From JAYYZW01 sp965217605 (GTDB lineage Bacteria; Pseudomonadota; Gammaproteobacteria; Ga0077536): 64,000 bases of DNA. Positions within the stretch are counted from its first letter, which is position 1, and each line of letters begins with the position of its first letter. The notes below the pieces were generated by a model, which was not told the DNA's origin, did not search any database, and saw only the letters and a list, made by a program, of their open reading frames with translations. Made by a program: the position numbers and the translations under genes. Where the stretch lies: positions 186,001-250,000 of the forward strand of contig CBDCJB010000004.1 in NCBI GenBank assembly GCA_965217605.1, given 5' to 3'. Shown one piece after another: positions 1 through 7,867 of this stretch.

Positions 1-832
1 ATTGCGTGATCTCGGCACCGAGCAGCACGATAACCCAGGACAAATAGATCCAGATCAAAAAGATCGGAACGGTTGCAAAAGCTCCATAAACGGCTTGTTG
101 CGCGGGAAAATTCGTCACATAAAGGGCGAATACGCGTTTGGCCAATTCAAAAAGAAGACTGGCGACGACACCACCGACCAGGGCGTGTTTGAGCGGCACC
201 GGCCGGTAGGGGATGAGTTTGAAAAACATGACAAATGCAACAGTGGTCGCGATGACGGGAAACGCGGCGATGAGGCGCGTCTTCAAATCTGCGGTAACCC
301 CCGCCTCCGAGAGAAGCGGCAGTGAGATGACATAGGATGTCGCGACCATGCCGGCCCCGATCAATACCGGCCCGAGCGTCAATACCGACCAATAGACGAG
401 AAATCGAACGACGATGGGGCGTTTGCGTTTAATACCCCAGATGACGTTGAACGTGGATTCGATGGTCGACATCATCAGCAGCACGGTGATCAGGAGCACC
501 GTGACCCCCGCCGCCTGCAGGCCTCTCGCCTTATCCGCGAATTGCACGAGATACGCTTGGACCTGATCGCCGAGCGCGGGCACGAAGTTCTCGAATACGA
601 ACCCCTCGATCGCCTCCCGCCAGTCCTGAAACGCCGGGAACGCCGATAAGGTTACGAATACGACCGTAAACAGCGGCACCAGGGCGAGCAGGGAGGTATA
701 CGCCAGAGAAGCCGCCGCGCGGGTACAGCGATCGGCCTCGAATCGGCGTTTCAGGTATTTCAGGAACGCCCAGGTCCGCCACAGGTGCTCGGCGTAGTCG
801 ACGCGGTGTTCCGTTGTTTCCTCAGGCGCCAT
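1..832 (-). CDS. yihY: YihY/BrkB family inner-membrane protein (partial, C-terminus cut by window)
   Basis: The frame is open from an ATG at 832 to the window edge, giving 277 visible residues; the C-terminus is missing. It is a polytopic protein whose N-terminus carries the family features: a charged start (MAPEETTEHRV), then RCTRAAASLAYTSLLALVP, a hallmark of the UPF0761/YihY (formerly 'ribonuclease BN') family, and later ESTFNVIWGI and AVYGAFATVPIFLIWIYL. Several long hydrophobic segments point to an inner-membrane location. The molecular function is unknown; the old RNase BN assignment belonged to another gene. The start lies 55 bases from the divergent ArsC-like gene. Identity as a YihY-family member is sure, function is not. 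Confidence 0.9.
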   Translation of the reverse strand, partial: MAPEETTEHRVDYAEHLWRTWAFLKYLKRRFEADRCTRAAASLAYTSLLALVPLFTVVFVTLSAFPAFQDWREAIEGFVFENFVPALGDQVQAYLVQFADKARGLQAAGVTVLLITVLLMMSTIESTFNVIWGIKRKRPIVVRFLVYWSVLTLGPVLIGAGMVATSYVISLPLLSEAGVTADLKTRLIAAFPVIATTVAFVMFFKLIPYRPVPLKHALVGGVVASLLFELAKRVFALYVTNFPAQQAVYGAFATVPIFLIWIYLSWVIVLLGAEITQ

Positions 833-887
833 CGGCGTGGATCATACGCTACCGATCCGGCATTCGATATCGTATCGTTATCTTAAT

Positions 888-1235
888 ATGGACATCACCA
901 TTTACCACAATCCGCGTTGTTCCAAATCTCGTGCGGCGCTCGAGCTCTTACGCGCCCGCGGCGTTGAGCCCAACATTGTCGAGTACTTGAAAACGCCGCC
1001 GAGTAAAGAACAACTGCTGGCGATCCTGGACATGCTCGGCATTCGCGCACCCGATCTCGCCCGCCGCAACGAGGAAGCGTGGCGGCAAGCCGGCCTCGAC
1101 GATGAATCAACCGATGACGCAATCGTCGATGCAATGGTCAGTCATCCGGTGCTCATCGAGCGTCCGATCGTCGTCCGCGGTGACCGCGCCGTCATTGGTC
1201 GGCCACCGGAGAACGTGAACGCGCTCATCGGTTGA
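888..1235 (+). CDS. arsC: ArsC/YfgD-family thioredoxin-fold reductase
   Basis: A 115-residue protein of the glutaredoxin-dependent arsenate reductase (ArsC) family. The N-terminal motif YHNPRCSKSR puts the catalytic cysteine at residue 11. Arginines at 60, 92 (ERPIV) and 105 (GRPPENV) line up with the three arginines that bind arsenate and the sulfur intermediate in classical ArsC. The ATG at 888 is preferred because a longer frame from 837 adds 17 residues unlike the family. There is no arsR, arsB or arsH nearby, so this may be the housekeeping YfgD-type paralogue and not part of an arsenic resistance operon. It converges with hda across a short palindrome. Confidence 0.85.
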   Translation: MDITIYHNPRCSKSRAALELLRARGVEPNIVEYLKTPPSKEQLLAILDMLGIRAPDLARRNEEAWRQAGLDDESTDDAIVDAMVSHPVLIERPIVVRGDRAVIGRPPENVNALIG

Positions 1236-1241
1236 TGCCGA

Positions 1242-1264
1242 TTCGCCGGCAAGCCGGCTCCTAC
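1242..1264. repeat. REP-like palindrome between convergent arsC and hda
   Basis: A short palindrome with core GCCGGCAAGCCGGC followed by TCCTAC. It resembles the REP elements known from Pseudomonas and relatives. It begins 7 bases after the arsC stop, and its last bases form the TAG stop of hda on the other strand. Its position between two converging genes suits a bidirectional terminator, though there is no T-run. A related but different element lies at 19592-19615. Confidence 0.65.
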
Positions 1265-1974
1265 GATGCGTTGTCGCGGCTTTCCAATACGCCCTTCACG
1301 AAAGGCGCGGTTAGACGGCGCCCTTGACTCAACGAGGCCTTATCCAGCAGCTCCAACACCTCTGCGAGCGCTTTCATACCCCGTCGCTCCCGACGCATGA
1401 TGAATTCGAGCGCGGCGTCCTGGATGTCGAGTCCGCGACGCCGCGCTAGCAGACGCAGCGCGGCGGCCTTGTCGCCATCCTCCAGTTCGTGGAGTCGATA
1501 CACGAGACTGGCCTTGATCCGTGACGCGAGATCGCCGAGTTCGAAGGGTGCCGCTGCGGGTGACTGCCGCCCGCCCATGAGCAGGCGCCGTCCGGCTGCC
1601 TGGATGGCGTTGTAAAGCGTGAACAAACCGCTTTCCCACTCGCGGTCACCGGCACACAAGTCGACGCCATCCAGCGCGATCATGTCGAGTGTGTGGAGAT
1701 CGTCGAGTATCTGCACGCCTGCCCGCAGAAGCTTATCGACCGGTACGTAAATCGCTCGGCCGTCGGCGGCTTTAACCGCCGCCTGGAGCAAATGCGATTT
1801 GCCCGTTCCGGCACCGCCCCACACGTAAACTACGGGTGGCCCGTCGCCGCGACTCCAGAATTTCAGCGCCTGTAGAACCTGGCGATTCGCACCGGGAAAA
1901 AAGCCCTCAAACTCGCGTTCGGGAGCGCCGAACAAATCCAGCGTCAACTGCCGTTCAGCGCGCGTTTGAGTCAT
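1261..1974 (-). CDS. hda: DnaA regulatory inactivator Hda
   Basis: A 237-residue DnaA-like AAA+ protein without the DnaA DNA-binding domain. It begins TQTRAERQLTLDLFG, matching the N-terminal clamp-binding region (QLTLDLF) by which Hda contacts the DNA polymerase III beta clamp. It has a Walker A motif GGAGTGKSHL near residue 55, a Walker B segment (MIALDGVDL) and a C-terminal lid helix region. The known role of the family is to stimulate hydrolysis of DnaA-ATP after initiation. The start overlaps the stop of the upstream permease by 4 bases, so the two are cotranscribed. Its stop codon falls inside a REP-like palindrome. Confidence 0.95.
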   Translation of the reverse strand: MTQTRAERQLTLDLFGAPEREFEGFFPGANRQVLQALKFWSRGDGPPVVYVWGGAGTGKSHLLQAAVKAADGRAIYVPVDKLLRAGVQILDDLHTLDMIALDGVDLCAGDREWESGLFTLYNAIQAAGRRLLMGGRQSPAAAPFELGDLASRIKASLVYRLHELEDGDKAAALRLLARRRGLDIQDAALEFIMRRERRGMKALAEVLELLDKASLSQGRRLTAPFVKGVLESRDNAS

Positions 1975-3023
1975 TGCCCGTAAAGTTCGCTTTGCAGGTA
2001 TTCATCGCGCGAATGCCGTAATAAGACCACGATGACTGCGGCCACGGGCAGGGCCAGGAGAACGCCGAAAAAACCGAACAACTGTCCACCGGCCATCACC
2101 GCAAAGATCACGGCTACCGGATGCAGACCGATCCGATCGCCGACCAGCAAGGGGGACAACACCATGCCCTCCAACAACTGCCCGACACCGAACACACCCG
2201 CGACAGCCAAGATGTGAACGACGTCCTGAAACTGCAAAAACGCGGCAAAACCAGCGACGACCAGCCCTACGATCACGCCGAGATACGGCACGAAACTGAC
2301 CACGCCAGCGAGCAGGCCGATGAAGAATGCGAGGTCCAGGCCGACGATCCACAAACCGGTCGTGTAGATCACCGCCAGCGCGAGCATGACCGTCAACTGC
2401 CCGCGCAGGAACTCTGCGAGTACCGCATCGATGTCACTGGCGAGCTTGACCACCGTCGGTTCAATGGGTTTCGGCAACAGGTCGCGAATAGCGGCCATGA
2501 GATGATTCCAATCGCGCAGGAGATAAAACGTGACTACGGGGATCAGGAGCAGGTAGGTCAGCCAGGCCATCAACATCTGGCCCGATCGACCGACATGCGT
2601 CATGAGCTGGCCCGCAAGGGATCCAACCTGGCGCCAATGCTCGACGAGCGCCTCGCGTACCGCGGGTACATCGATTTCCATTATTTCCGCGCCGATGAAC
2701 GCCGCGAGCCGGGGCGCGAGGGTCTGCTGCAGCCATTCGAGACCCCGCGGGATGCCGTTGATCAAGCCAGCCGCTTGTTTCTCCAACATCGGCAATAAGA
2801 CCACCAGCGACAGCAAGGCCGCGGCGAACATCACTGCGAACACAGCGACCACGCCGAGCCCGCGGCGCACGCGCAACACTTCCAGGCGGTCAACCAGCGG
2901 ATCGCCGAGATAAGCCAAAAATGCGCTGATGAGGAATGGCGTGAGCACGGGCGCCAATAGATACAACAACCCTGCGCCCACGAGCCCTAGGGCGAGCAGC
3001 AACCACCTTTGCGAATCGCTCAT
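1971..3023 (-). CDS. AI-2E family transporter / PerM-type permease
   Basis: A 350-residue polytopic protein with about eight hydrophobic segments. It belongs to the AI-2E/PerM (UPF0118) family, shown by the N-terminal LAPVLTPFLISAFLAYLGDP, a central amphipathic region, and a C-terminal GLHPVAVIFAVMAGGQLFGF and LLALPVAAVIVVL. Members are inner-membrane exporters; some act as sodium/proton antiporters, and the true substrate here cannot be read from sequence. It lies between a DUF2066 gene (22 bases upstream) and hda (4-base overlap), an order conserved in many gammaproteobacteria. Confidence 0.9.
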   Translation of the reverse strand: MSDSQRWLLLALGLVGAGLLYLLAPVLTPFLISAFLAYLGDPLVDRLEVLRVRRGLGVVAVFAVMFAAALLSLVVLLPMLEKQAAGLINGIPRGLEWLQQTLAPRLAAFIGAEIMEIDVPAVREALVEHWRQVGSLAGQLMTHVGRSGQMLMAWLTYLLLIPVVTFYLLRDWNHLMAAIRDLLPKPIEPTVVKLASDIDAVLAEFLRGQLTVMLALAVIYTTGLWIVGLDLAFFIGLLAGVVSFVPYLGVIVGLVVAGFAAFLQFQDVVHILAVAGVFGVGQLLEGMVLSPLLVGDRIGLHPVAVIFAVMAGGQLFGFFGVLLALPVAAVIVVLLRHSRDEYLQSELYGQ

Positions 3024-3044
3024 TTAGGATATTTCCGACACCGC

Positions 3045-4118
3045 TTATGGCAATAATTGATACGCGCTAGCTCGTTCGTCCACGGGTGCGAGCACCTCGC
3101 CGAAGGAGATGCTTTGCGCAAGCGCGGGACGTCCGCCCTGCGCGGTTATTTCGAAAAGCACGCGTCGATTTTCGACGCTGCGCACGAACAGATCCGTCAC
3201 GGCATCCAAAGATTCGAGATATTTCAATACGCGGGCGTAATCGATAACGGTTTGGACGCCAAGAACGGTCAGATCGAATTTGTCCGCGACGGCAAGCATC
3301 ATCGGATCCGCAAAACGCCGCGCCAAGGCGTCGCCCAGCGTATCAACACCCTCTTCAATCATCAGATCGACGATGTCGCCCTCGGCGCGCCACGTGAATC
3401 TCTCCTCGCCGACATGGAGCTCCCATCGTACATCCCAGAACCCCGGGACCGATTGGCGCAAATATCCGATCAAAACCGATGGCGTACCGTAACGCTCCGA
3501 CAATGCCAGCGAAGTACTGGCAAGGCCGGCCCAGTCACTCGCATAGATCAAATGCTGTGATTCCTCGACGTCCATAATGGGCAGCAACAGCGGGAGCCCG
3601 CGCGCCTCCGCCCGCGCGAGAAGCACTTCGCCCAGGCGGCCGGGCTCGCCGCCGCCGATCAAGAGCCGCGCGGCGTCCGCGTCGACGATGATCCAAGCGA
3701 TCGTATCCGGACGCTCCTTCGCCCAGATGACCACGCCGAGCGCTTTCAACTCGTTCGCGAGCGCCTGCTCGTCGAATTCGGCCTTGAGCATGAGTTGCCC
3801 GCCTTCGGCTTCTTGCTCATAACCGAATCGGAGTAACAAACTGGATGCCTTGTTGAGGAGAGCGCCGACGCCTTCGGTTTTACCGATGCGCCGATTCCCG
3901 GTCAGCCTGACCAGCACCTGTGCCAGGGCCATCGAGGCGCTGCGAGAAAATTCCGCGTCGGTGCGATCGTTAACTGGAACGACGACACGGTGCAGTTGCG
4001 GAACGTCGCCCGCCTTCGATCCAATCGCATAGCAGGCCAACGTGAATGCAAAGGCGATCGATATAGCCGACCAAGGAAGACCCCGACGGGACATACGATA
4101 TATAGCGTTGCTCGTCAC
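3045..4118 (-). CDS. DUF2066 domain-containing exported protein
   Basis: A 357-residue protein of unknown function. Residues of about 15-36 form a hydrophobic stretch (ISIAFAFTLACYAIG) followed by a mature region beginning near DVPQLHRVVVPV. This suggests a signal peptide or anchor and a periplasmic body. The body contains the DUF2066 features VPVNDRTDAEFSR, LVRLTGNRRIGK and, further on, AEGDIVDLMIEEGVD. Genes of this family are commonly found between purM and the PerM-hda pair, as here. It is divergent from purM; the gap holds a long inverted repeat. Function is unknown, and the context offers only conserved neighbourhood. Confidence 0.8.
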   Translation of the reverse strand: MTSNAIYRMSRRGLPWSAISIAFAFTLACYAIGSKAGDVPQLHRVVVPVNDRTDAEFSRSASMALAQVLVRLTGNRRIGKTEGVGALLNKASSLLLRFGYEQEAEGGQLMLKAEFDEQALANELKALGVVIWAKERPDTIAWIIVDADAARLLIGGGEPGRLGEVLLARAEARGLPLLLPIMDVEESQHLIYASDWAGLASTSLALSERYGTPSVLIGYLRQSVPGFWDVRWELHVGEERFTWRAEGDIVDLMIEEGVDTLGDALARRFADPMMLAVADKFDLTVLGVQTVIDYARVLKYLESLDAVTDLFVRSVENRRVLFEITAQGGRPALAQSISFGEVLAPVDERASAYQLLP

Positions 4119-4131
4119 TTTTCGGAATGAT

Positions 4132-4202
4132 CCCGGATTCCGCTACGCTCCATCCAGACTACACTGGGCGAGTAGCCTGGATGGAGCGTAGCGGAATCCA
4201 GG
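4132..4202. repeat. Long inverted repeat, family A copy 1
   Basis: Two 31-base arms (4132-4162 and 4172-4202) are complementary at 29 of 31 positions around a 9-base loop. The arm core is GGATTCCGCTACGCTCCATC. The same arm recurs at 57175-57250 as a full inverted repeat and at 62081-62111 as a single arm, so this is a dispersed family. Here it lies in the divergent gap between DUF2066 and purM. No open frame or transposase is associated. Confidence 0.85.
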
Positions 4203-4267
4203 AGCAATATTCAAATCGCGGCCGGCGCTCTCGCGAATAATCTTGATATAGGTTCTACTATTCATCC

Positions 4268-5323
4268 ATGAGCAGCGGGAACAAGCGCGGCCTGTCGTAC
4301 CGCGAAGCGGGCGTCGACATCGCACGCGGTGAGGATCTAATCGAACGCATCAAGCCCGCCGCCCGCGCGACGAAGAGACCTGGCGTCATGGGGGAACTCG
4401 GCGGTTTCGGCGGCTTGTTCGACCTCAACGATAGCGGTTACCGGGATCCAATCCTGGTGTCATCTACCGATGGCGTCGGTACCAAGTTGCTGCTCGCGAT
4501 CGAGTTGGACCGACATGACAGCATCGGCGTCGATCTCGTTGCCATGTGTGTCAATGACATCGTCACACACGGCGCCGAACCCTTGTTGTTTCTCGATTAC
4601 TTTGCGACGGGCGAGCTCCGTGTCGAAACGGCCGCCGCGGTGATCAACGGTATCACCGAGGCGTGCAGCGTCTGCGGCACCGCATTGCTCGGTGGTGAAA
4701 CGGCGGAGATGCCCGGCATGTATCCGCCCGGCCATTACGACCTCGCCGGATTTTGTGTCGGTGCCGTCGAGCGCGAGCGCCTGATCGATGGCAGCGCGGT
4801 GGTTGAGGGCGATGTCATCCTGGGCCTCGCGTCCGATGGCGTGCACGCCAACGGCTACTCACTCATCAGGACCATGCTGCAACGGGCCGATCTACATCTG
4901 GGCGAGCCATTCCAGGACGTAACCCTGGGAGACGAACTTCTCCGCCCGACGCGACTCTATGTCAAATCGGTCCTGGGCGCCCGCGAACACGGGGACATCC
5001 GTGCGGTCGCGCATATCACCGGCGGCGGCTTGACGAACAATGTGCCCCGCGTGCTGCCCGCGCACCTGGCCGCGTCCATCGATCTCGATAGTTGGCGCCT
5101 GCCACCGATCTTCGCGCGGATCGGCGACGCCGGCGAAATCGCTGAAAACGAAATGCTCACGACGTTCAATTGCGGCATCGGGATGATCTTGATCGTGGCG
5201 CCCGATGACGTCGATGCCGTGACGAATGGCCTCCATGGCGCCGGCGAAACCGTGATTCGAATCGGCAAAGTCGTCGAAGGCGAACGCGGGGTCCGTTTCG
5301 CAGGTCATCTGGCCTGGCGCTGA
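4268..5323 (+). CDS. purM: Phosphoribosylformylglycinamidine cyclo-ligase (AIR synthetase)
   Basis: A 351-residue PurM that closes the imidazole ring of FGAM to make AIR with ATP in purine synthesis. Family motifs are clear: SYREAGVDIARGEDLI at the N-terminus, GELGGFGGLFDL, the substrate/ATP loop SSTDGVGTKL, and GGETAEMPGMY, GLASDGVHANGYSLIR and HITGGGLTNNVPRVLP in order. The length is usual (E. coli about 345). The ATG at 4268 gives the standard N-terminus. The stop lies 6 bases from the stop of convergent trmJ. Confidence 0.97.
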   Translation: MSSGNKRGLSYREAGVDIARGEDLIERIKPAARATKRPGVMGELGGFGGLFDLNDSGYRDPILVSSTDGVGTKLLLAIELDRHDSIGVDLVAMCVNDIVTHGAEPLLFLDYFATGELRVETAAAVINGITEACSVCGTALLGGETAEMPGMYPPGHYDLAGFCVGAVERERLIDGSAVVEGDVILGLASDGVHANGYSLIRTMLQRADLHLGEPFQDVTLGDELLRPTRLYVKSVLGAREHGDIRAVAHITGGGLTNNVPRVLPAHLAASIDLDSWRLPPIFARIGDAGEIAENEMLTTFNCGIGMILIVAPDDVDAVTNGLHGAGETVIRIGKVVEGERGVRFAGHLAWR

Positions 5324-5329
5324 AACGGC

Positions 5330-6118
5330 CTAGCGGTCGCCCTCAGGGCGGCGCTGCGCCTCGATTGCCGTCAAGAATCCGCGCAAGATCTGTACTTCAC
5401 TGTGCAGCAGCGTAGCGCGATTCAACAGGCGGCCGATGCGCCGCTCGAGCAGCTTCGGACGTTTCGGATTGTGGTACCCGACGGTCTCCATTACCTGTAG
5501 CAGGTGCGTTTTCAACGCGTTCAACTCGAACGCCGATGCCCGATGATCGGCGGACTGTTCATCCAATGTGACGGTCAGCCCAGTCTGCTCCGAGTGCGCG
5601 AGAAGGTGTAACTCATAGCCGAGGACCTGCACCGCTTGAGCCAGGTTGAGTGACCGGAAATGAGCCACGGTCGGGATCCATATCGCACGCTGACACTGAT
5701 CGAGTTCGTCGTTACTCAAGCCGGACTGTTCGCGCCCGAACACGATCGCAACCGTGTCTTGCATCGCATCTCGAATAATTTCAACGGCGGCTTCCCGCGG
5801 CGTAAACGTCGGCCAATCGATATGCCGTTCGCGCGCTGTCGTACCATAAACAGCGGCACACCCGTCGAGCGCCTGGTCCAGCGTTGCATGTACGGCGGCG
5901 TTGGCAAGCAAATCGTCGGCGCCGGTGGCGCGCGCGGTCGCTTCGGCTGAAGGAAAGTGTTGCGGCGAGACGAGATGCAGATCCGTCAAACCCATCGTTT
6001 TCATCGCTCTCGCGCTTGCCCCTATGTTGCCTGGGTGGGTCGTGCCGACGAGAACGATGCGCACTTGTTGCAAAATTCCGTCCGACGTCTGCGCGTCTTC
6101 CTCAATTGAATTCGTCAA
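5330..6118 (-). CDS. trmJ: tRNA (cytidine/uridine-2'-O-)-methyltransferase TrmJ
   Basis: A 262-residue SPOUT-class methyltransferase that 2'-O-methylates position 32 of several tRNAs. The N-terminal half shows VGTTHPGNIGASARAMKTMG, the RNA/SAM fold entry typical of TrmJ, and FGREQSGLSNDELDQC plus SLNLAQAVQVLGYEL form the trefoil-knot SAM site. The helical C-terminal tail (KRPKLLERRIGRLLNRA) is the TrmJ extension that contacts tRNA. It is divergent from suhB with 57 bases between starts, the arrangement seen in E. coli and Pseudomonas. Confidence 0.95.
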   Translation of the reverse strand: MTNSIEEDAQTSDGILQQVRIVLVGTTHPGNIGASARAMKTMGLTDLHLVSPQHFPSAEATARATGADDLLANAAVHATLDQALDGCAAVYGTTARERHIDWPTFTPREAAVEIIRDAMQDTVAIVFGREQSGLSNDELDQCQRAIWIPTVAHFRSLNLAQAVQVLGYELHLLAHSEQTGLTVTLDEQSADHRASAFELNALKTHLLQVMETVGYHNPKRPKLLERRIGRLLNRATLLHSEVQILRGFLTAIEAQRRPEGDR

Positions 6119-6175
6119 AGGGACTTGCCGTTGATGGGTTAGAATCGTGGTCTATTTTAATCGTCGGATCACTGC

Positions 6176-6964
6176 ATGCACCCGATGCTCAATATCGCGG
6201 TTCGTGCCGCGCGAAGGGCCGGAAATGTCATCGTGCGCGGCCAGCAGCGTCTGGATGAGGTCAGATACGAGGCTAAGGGTCGCCACGACTACGTTTCGCA
6301 GGTCGACCGGGACGCTGAATCCGTCATCGTCGAGACCCTGACCACGGCTTATCCCGCGCACCAGATTCTGGCCGAAGAGTCCGGCACCACGGGGAAATCA
6401 GATCATATTTGGATCATTGACCCCCTCGACGGCACATTGAATTTTCTCCACGCCTATCCGCAATTCGCGGTTTCCATCGGCTTGACGGTTTCGGGTAGGC
6501 TCGATCAGGCGGTGGTTTACGACCCGATGCGTGACGAGCTCTTCACCGCGAGTCGGGGCGAGGGGGCGCAACTCAACGGGCATCGAATCCGGGTTGCGAA
6601 TCGAAAGCATCTCGATTCAGCCTTACTCGCAACGGGCTTTGCAGTGCGGCGCCCACCGGAATTGCGCGCGCAGTTACCGTTCTTCAACGACATGCTCGAG
6701 CAGTGCGCCGATGTACGTCGCGCCGGTGCGGCCGCACTCGATCTCGCATACGTCGCGTGCGGCCGTCTGGACGGGTTCTGGGAATTCGGCTTGAAGCCCT
6801 GGGACGTCGCCGCCGGTACCTTATTGATTCAGGAATCGGGCGGCTTGGTGGGAGACCCCGAGGGCGGTGAATCCTATCTGGAAAACGGCGACATCGTTGC
6901 CGCCAATCCAAAGCTGTTCCGTCACATACTCACCCGGCTCGCTCGGTATCGTACCGTGGCATGA
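6176..6964 (+). CDS. suhB: Inositol-1-monophosphatase family protein SuhB
   Basis: A 262-residue metal-dependent phosphatase. The metal and active site residues are visible: E67 in AEESG, then DPLDGT (D82, D85) and WDVAAGTLLIQESGG near residue 208. The family hydrolyses inositol-1-phosphate and related sugar phosphates. In E. coli SuhB also assists ribosomal RNA antitermination. The motif reads DPLDGTLNF instead of the common DPLDGTTNF, a small change. The stop overlaps the start of the next glycosyltransferase gene by 4 bases (ATGA), which suggests translational coupling that is not usual for suhB and could supply the phosphatase with a sugar or inositol-linked role. Confidence 0.94.
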   Translation: MHPMLNIAVRAARRAGNVIVRGQQRLDEVRYEAKGRHDYVSQVDRDAESVIVETLTTAYPAHQILAEESGTTGKSDHIWIIDPLDGTLNFLHAYPQFAVSIGLTVSGRLDQAVVYDPMRDELFTASRGEGAQLNGHRIRVANRKHLDSALLATGFAVRRPPELRAQLPFFNDMLEQCADVRRAGAAALDLAYVACGRLDGFWEFGLKPWDVAAGTLLIQESGGLVGDPEGGESYLENGDIVAANPKLFRHILTRLARYRTVA

Positions 6965-7860
6965 GTCAGTCGATCAGCATCATTCTCCCGGCTAAAGACG
7001 AAGCCGAAAATCTGCGCACCTTGCTGCCGGAAATACGACGCCTGTATCCGAACGCCGAAGTGATCGTCGTCGACGATGGCAGTAACGACGATACGGCCGA
7101 AAGATGCGCGGAAAACGGCGTGCGCTACGTTGCGCATCCCTACAGTATGGGCAACGGTGCTGCGGTGAAGACCGGGGCGCGCCATGCTGACGCGGATATC
7201 CTGGTGTTCATGGACGCCGACGGTCAGCATGATCCCGCGGTGATCGATCTGCTGGTCGAAAAACTTGCGCAAGGCTACGAAATGGCGGTCGGTGCGCGAA
7301 CCTGGAATACACATGCTTCGGCTGCGCGGCGCGTAGCGAACTATATATACAACCGCATGGCGTCCTATATGACCGATAAGCGTATCGAAGATCTGACGTC
7401 CGGATTTCGTGCGGTCCGCACCCGGCATTTTTTGCGCTTTCTGTATCTGCTCCCGAACGGTTTTTCTTACCCAACAACCTGTACGATGGCGTTTTTCCGC
7501 TCCGGACTACCCGTCGCCTACGTGCCCATCAATGCGCGTTCGCGCAGCGGCCGCAGCCATGTCAAGATCGTCGAGGACGGCCTGCGTTTTATAATGATCA
7601 TCCTCAAGATCGGCGCGCTGTTTTCGCCCATGCGTCTATTCCTGCCGCTGAGTTTGCTTCTGTTCGCAATAGGTTCGAGCTACTACGCCTACACGTACGC
7701 CCTGTTTCATCGTTTCACCAATATGTCGGCGTTGGTACTCGTCTCGTCGCTCTTGATCTTTTTGATCGGCATCCTGGCGGAACTCGTATCCGCCCTGCAT
7801 TACAGGGAAGCGGACTTCGAACGCCGTCTCGTAAGGCGCAAGCCCGATCAGGACAATTAG
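6961..7860 (+). CDS. GT2 glycosyltransferase, polyprenol-phosphate-sugar synthase type
   Basis: A 299-residue membrane-anchored glycosyltransferase of the DPM1/polyprenyl-phosphate glycosyltransferase group. The GT-A domain fills the first 210 residues: SIILPAKDEAENL, VIVVDDGSNDDT (D38-D39), the metal-binding DxD in FMDADGQHDP (D85, D87), and TSGFRAVR. Two hydrophobic segments follow (about residues 215-240 and 255-280), typical of enzymes that load a sugar onto a polyprenol phosphate. Donor sugar is not readable. It overlaps suhB by 4 bases and ends 7 bases from the convergent TMTC-like gene. I infer that it makes the lipid-linked donor for those GT-C enzymes. Confidence 0.88.
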   Translation: MSQSISIILPAKDEAENLRTLLPEIRRLYPNAEVIVVDDGSNDDTAERCAENGVRYVAHPYSMGNGAAVKTGARHADADILVFMDADGQHDPAVIDLLVEKLAQGYEMAVGARTWNTHASAARRVANYIYNRMASYMTDKRIEDLTSGFRAVRTRHFLRFLYLLPNGFSYPTTCTMAFFRSGLPVAYVPINARSRSGRSHVKIVEDGLRFIMIILKIGALFSPMRLFLPLSLLLFAIGSSYYAYTYALFHRFTNMSALVLVSSLLIFLIGILAELVSALHYREADFERRLVRRKPDQDN

Positions 7861-7867
7861 CAGGCTG

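Noticed and set aside
837..887. Upstream start for the ArsC-like protein
   Set aside because: The 17 extra residues do not resemble the family, whose members begin right before the Y-x-N-P-x-C motif.
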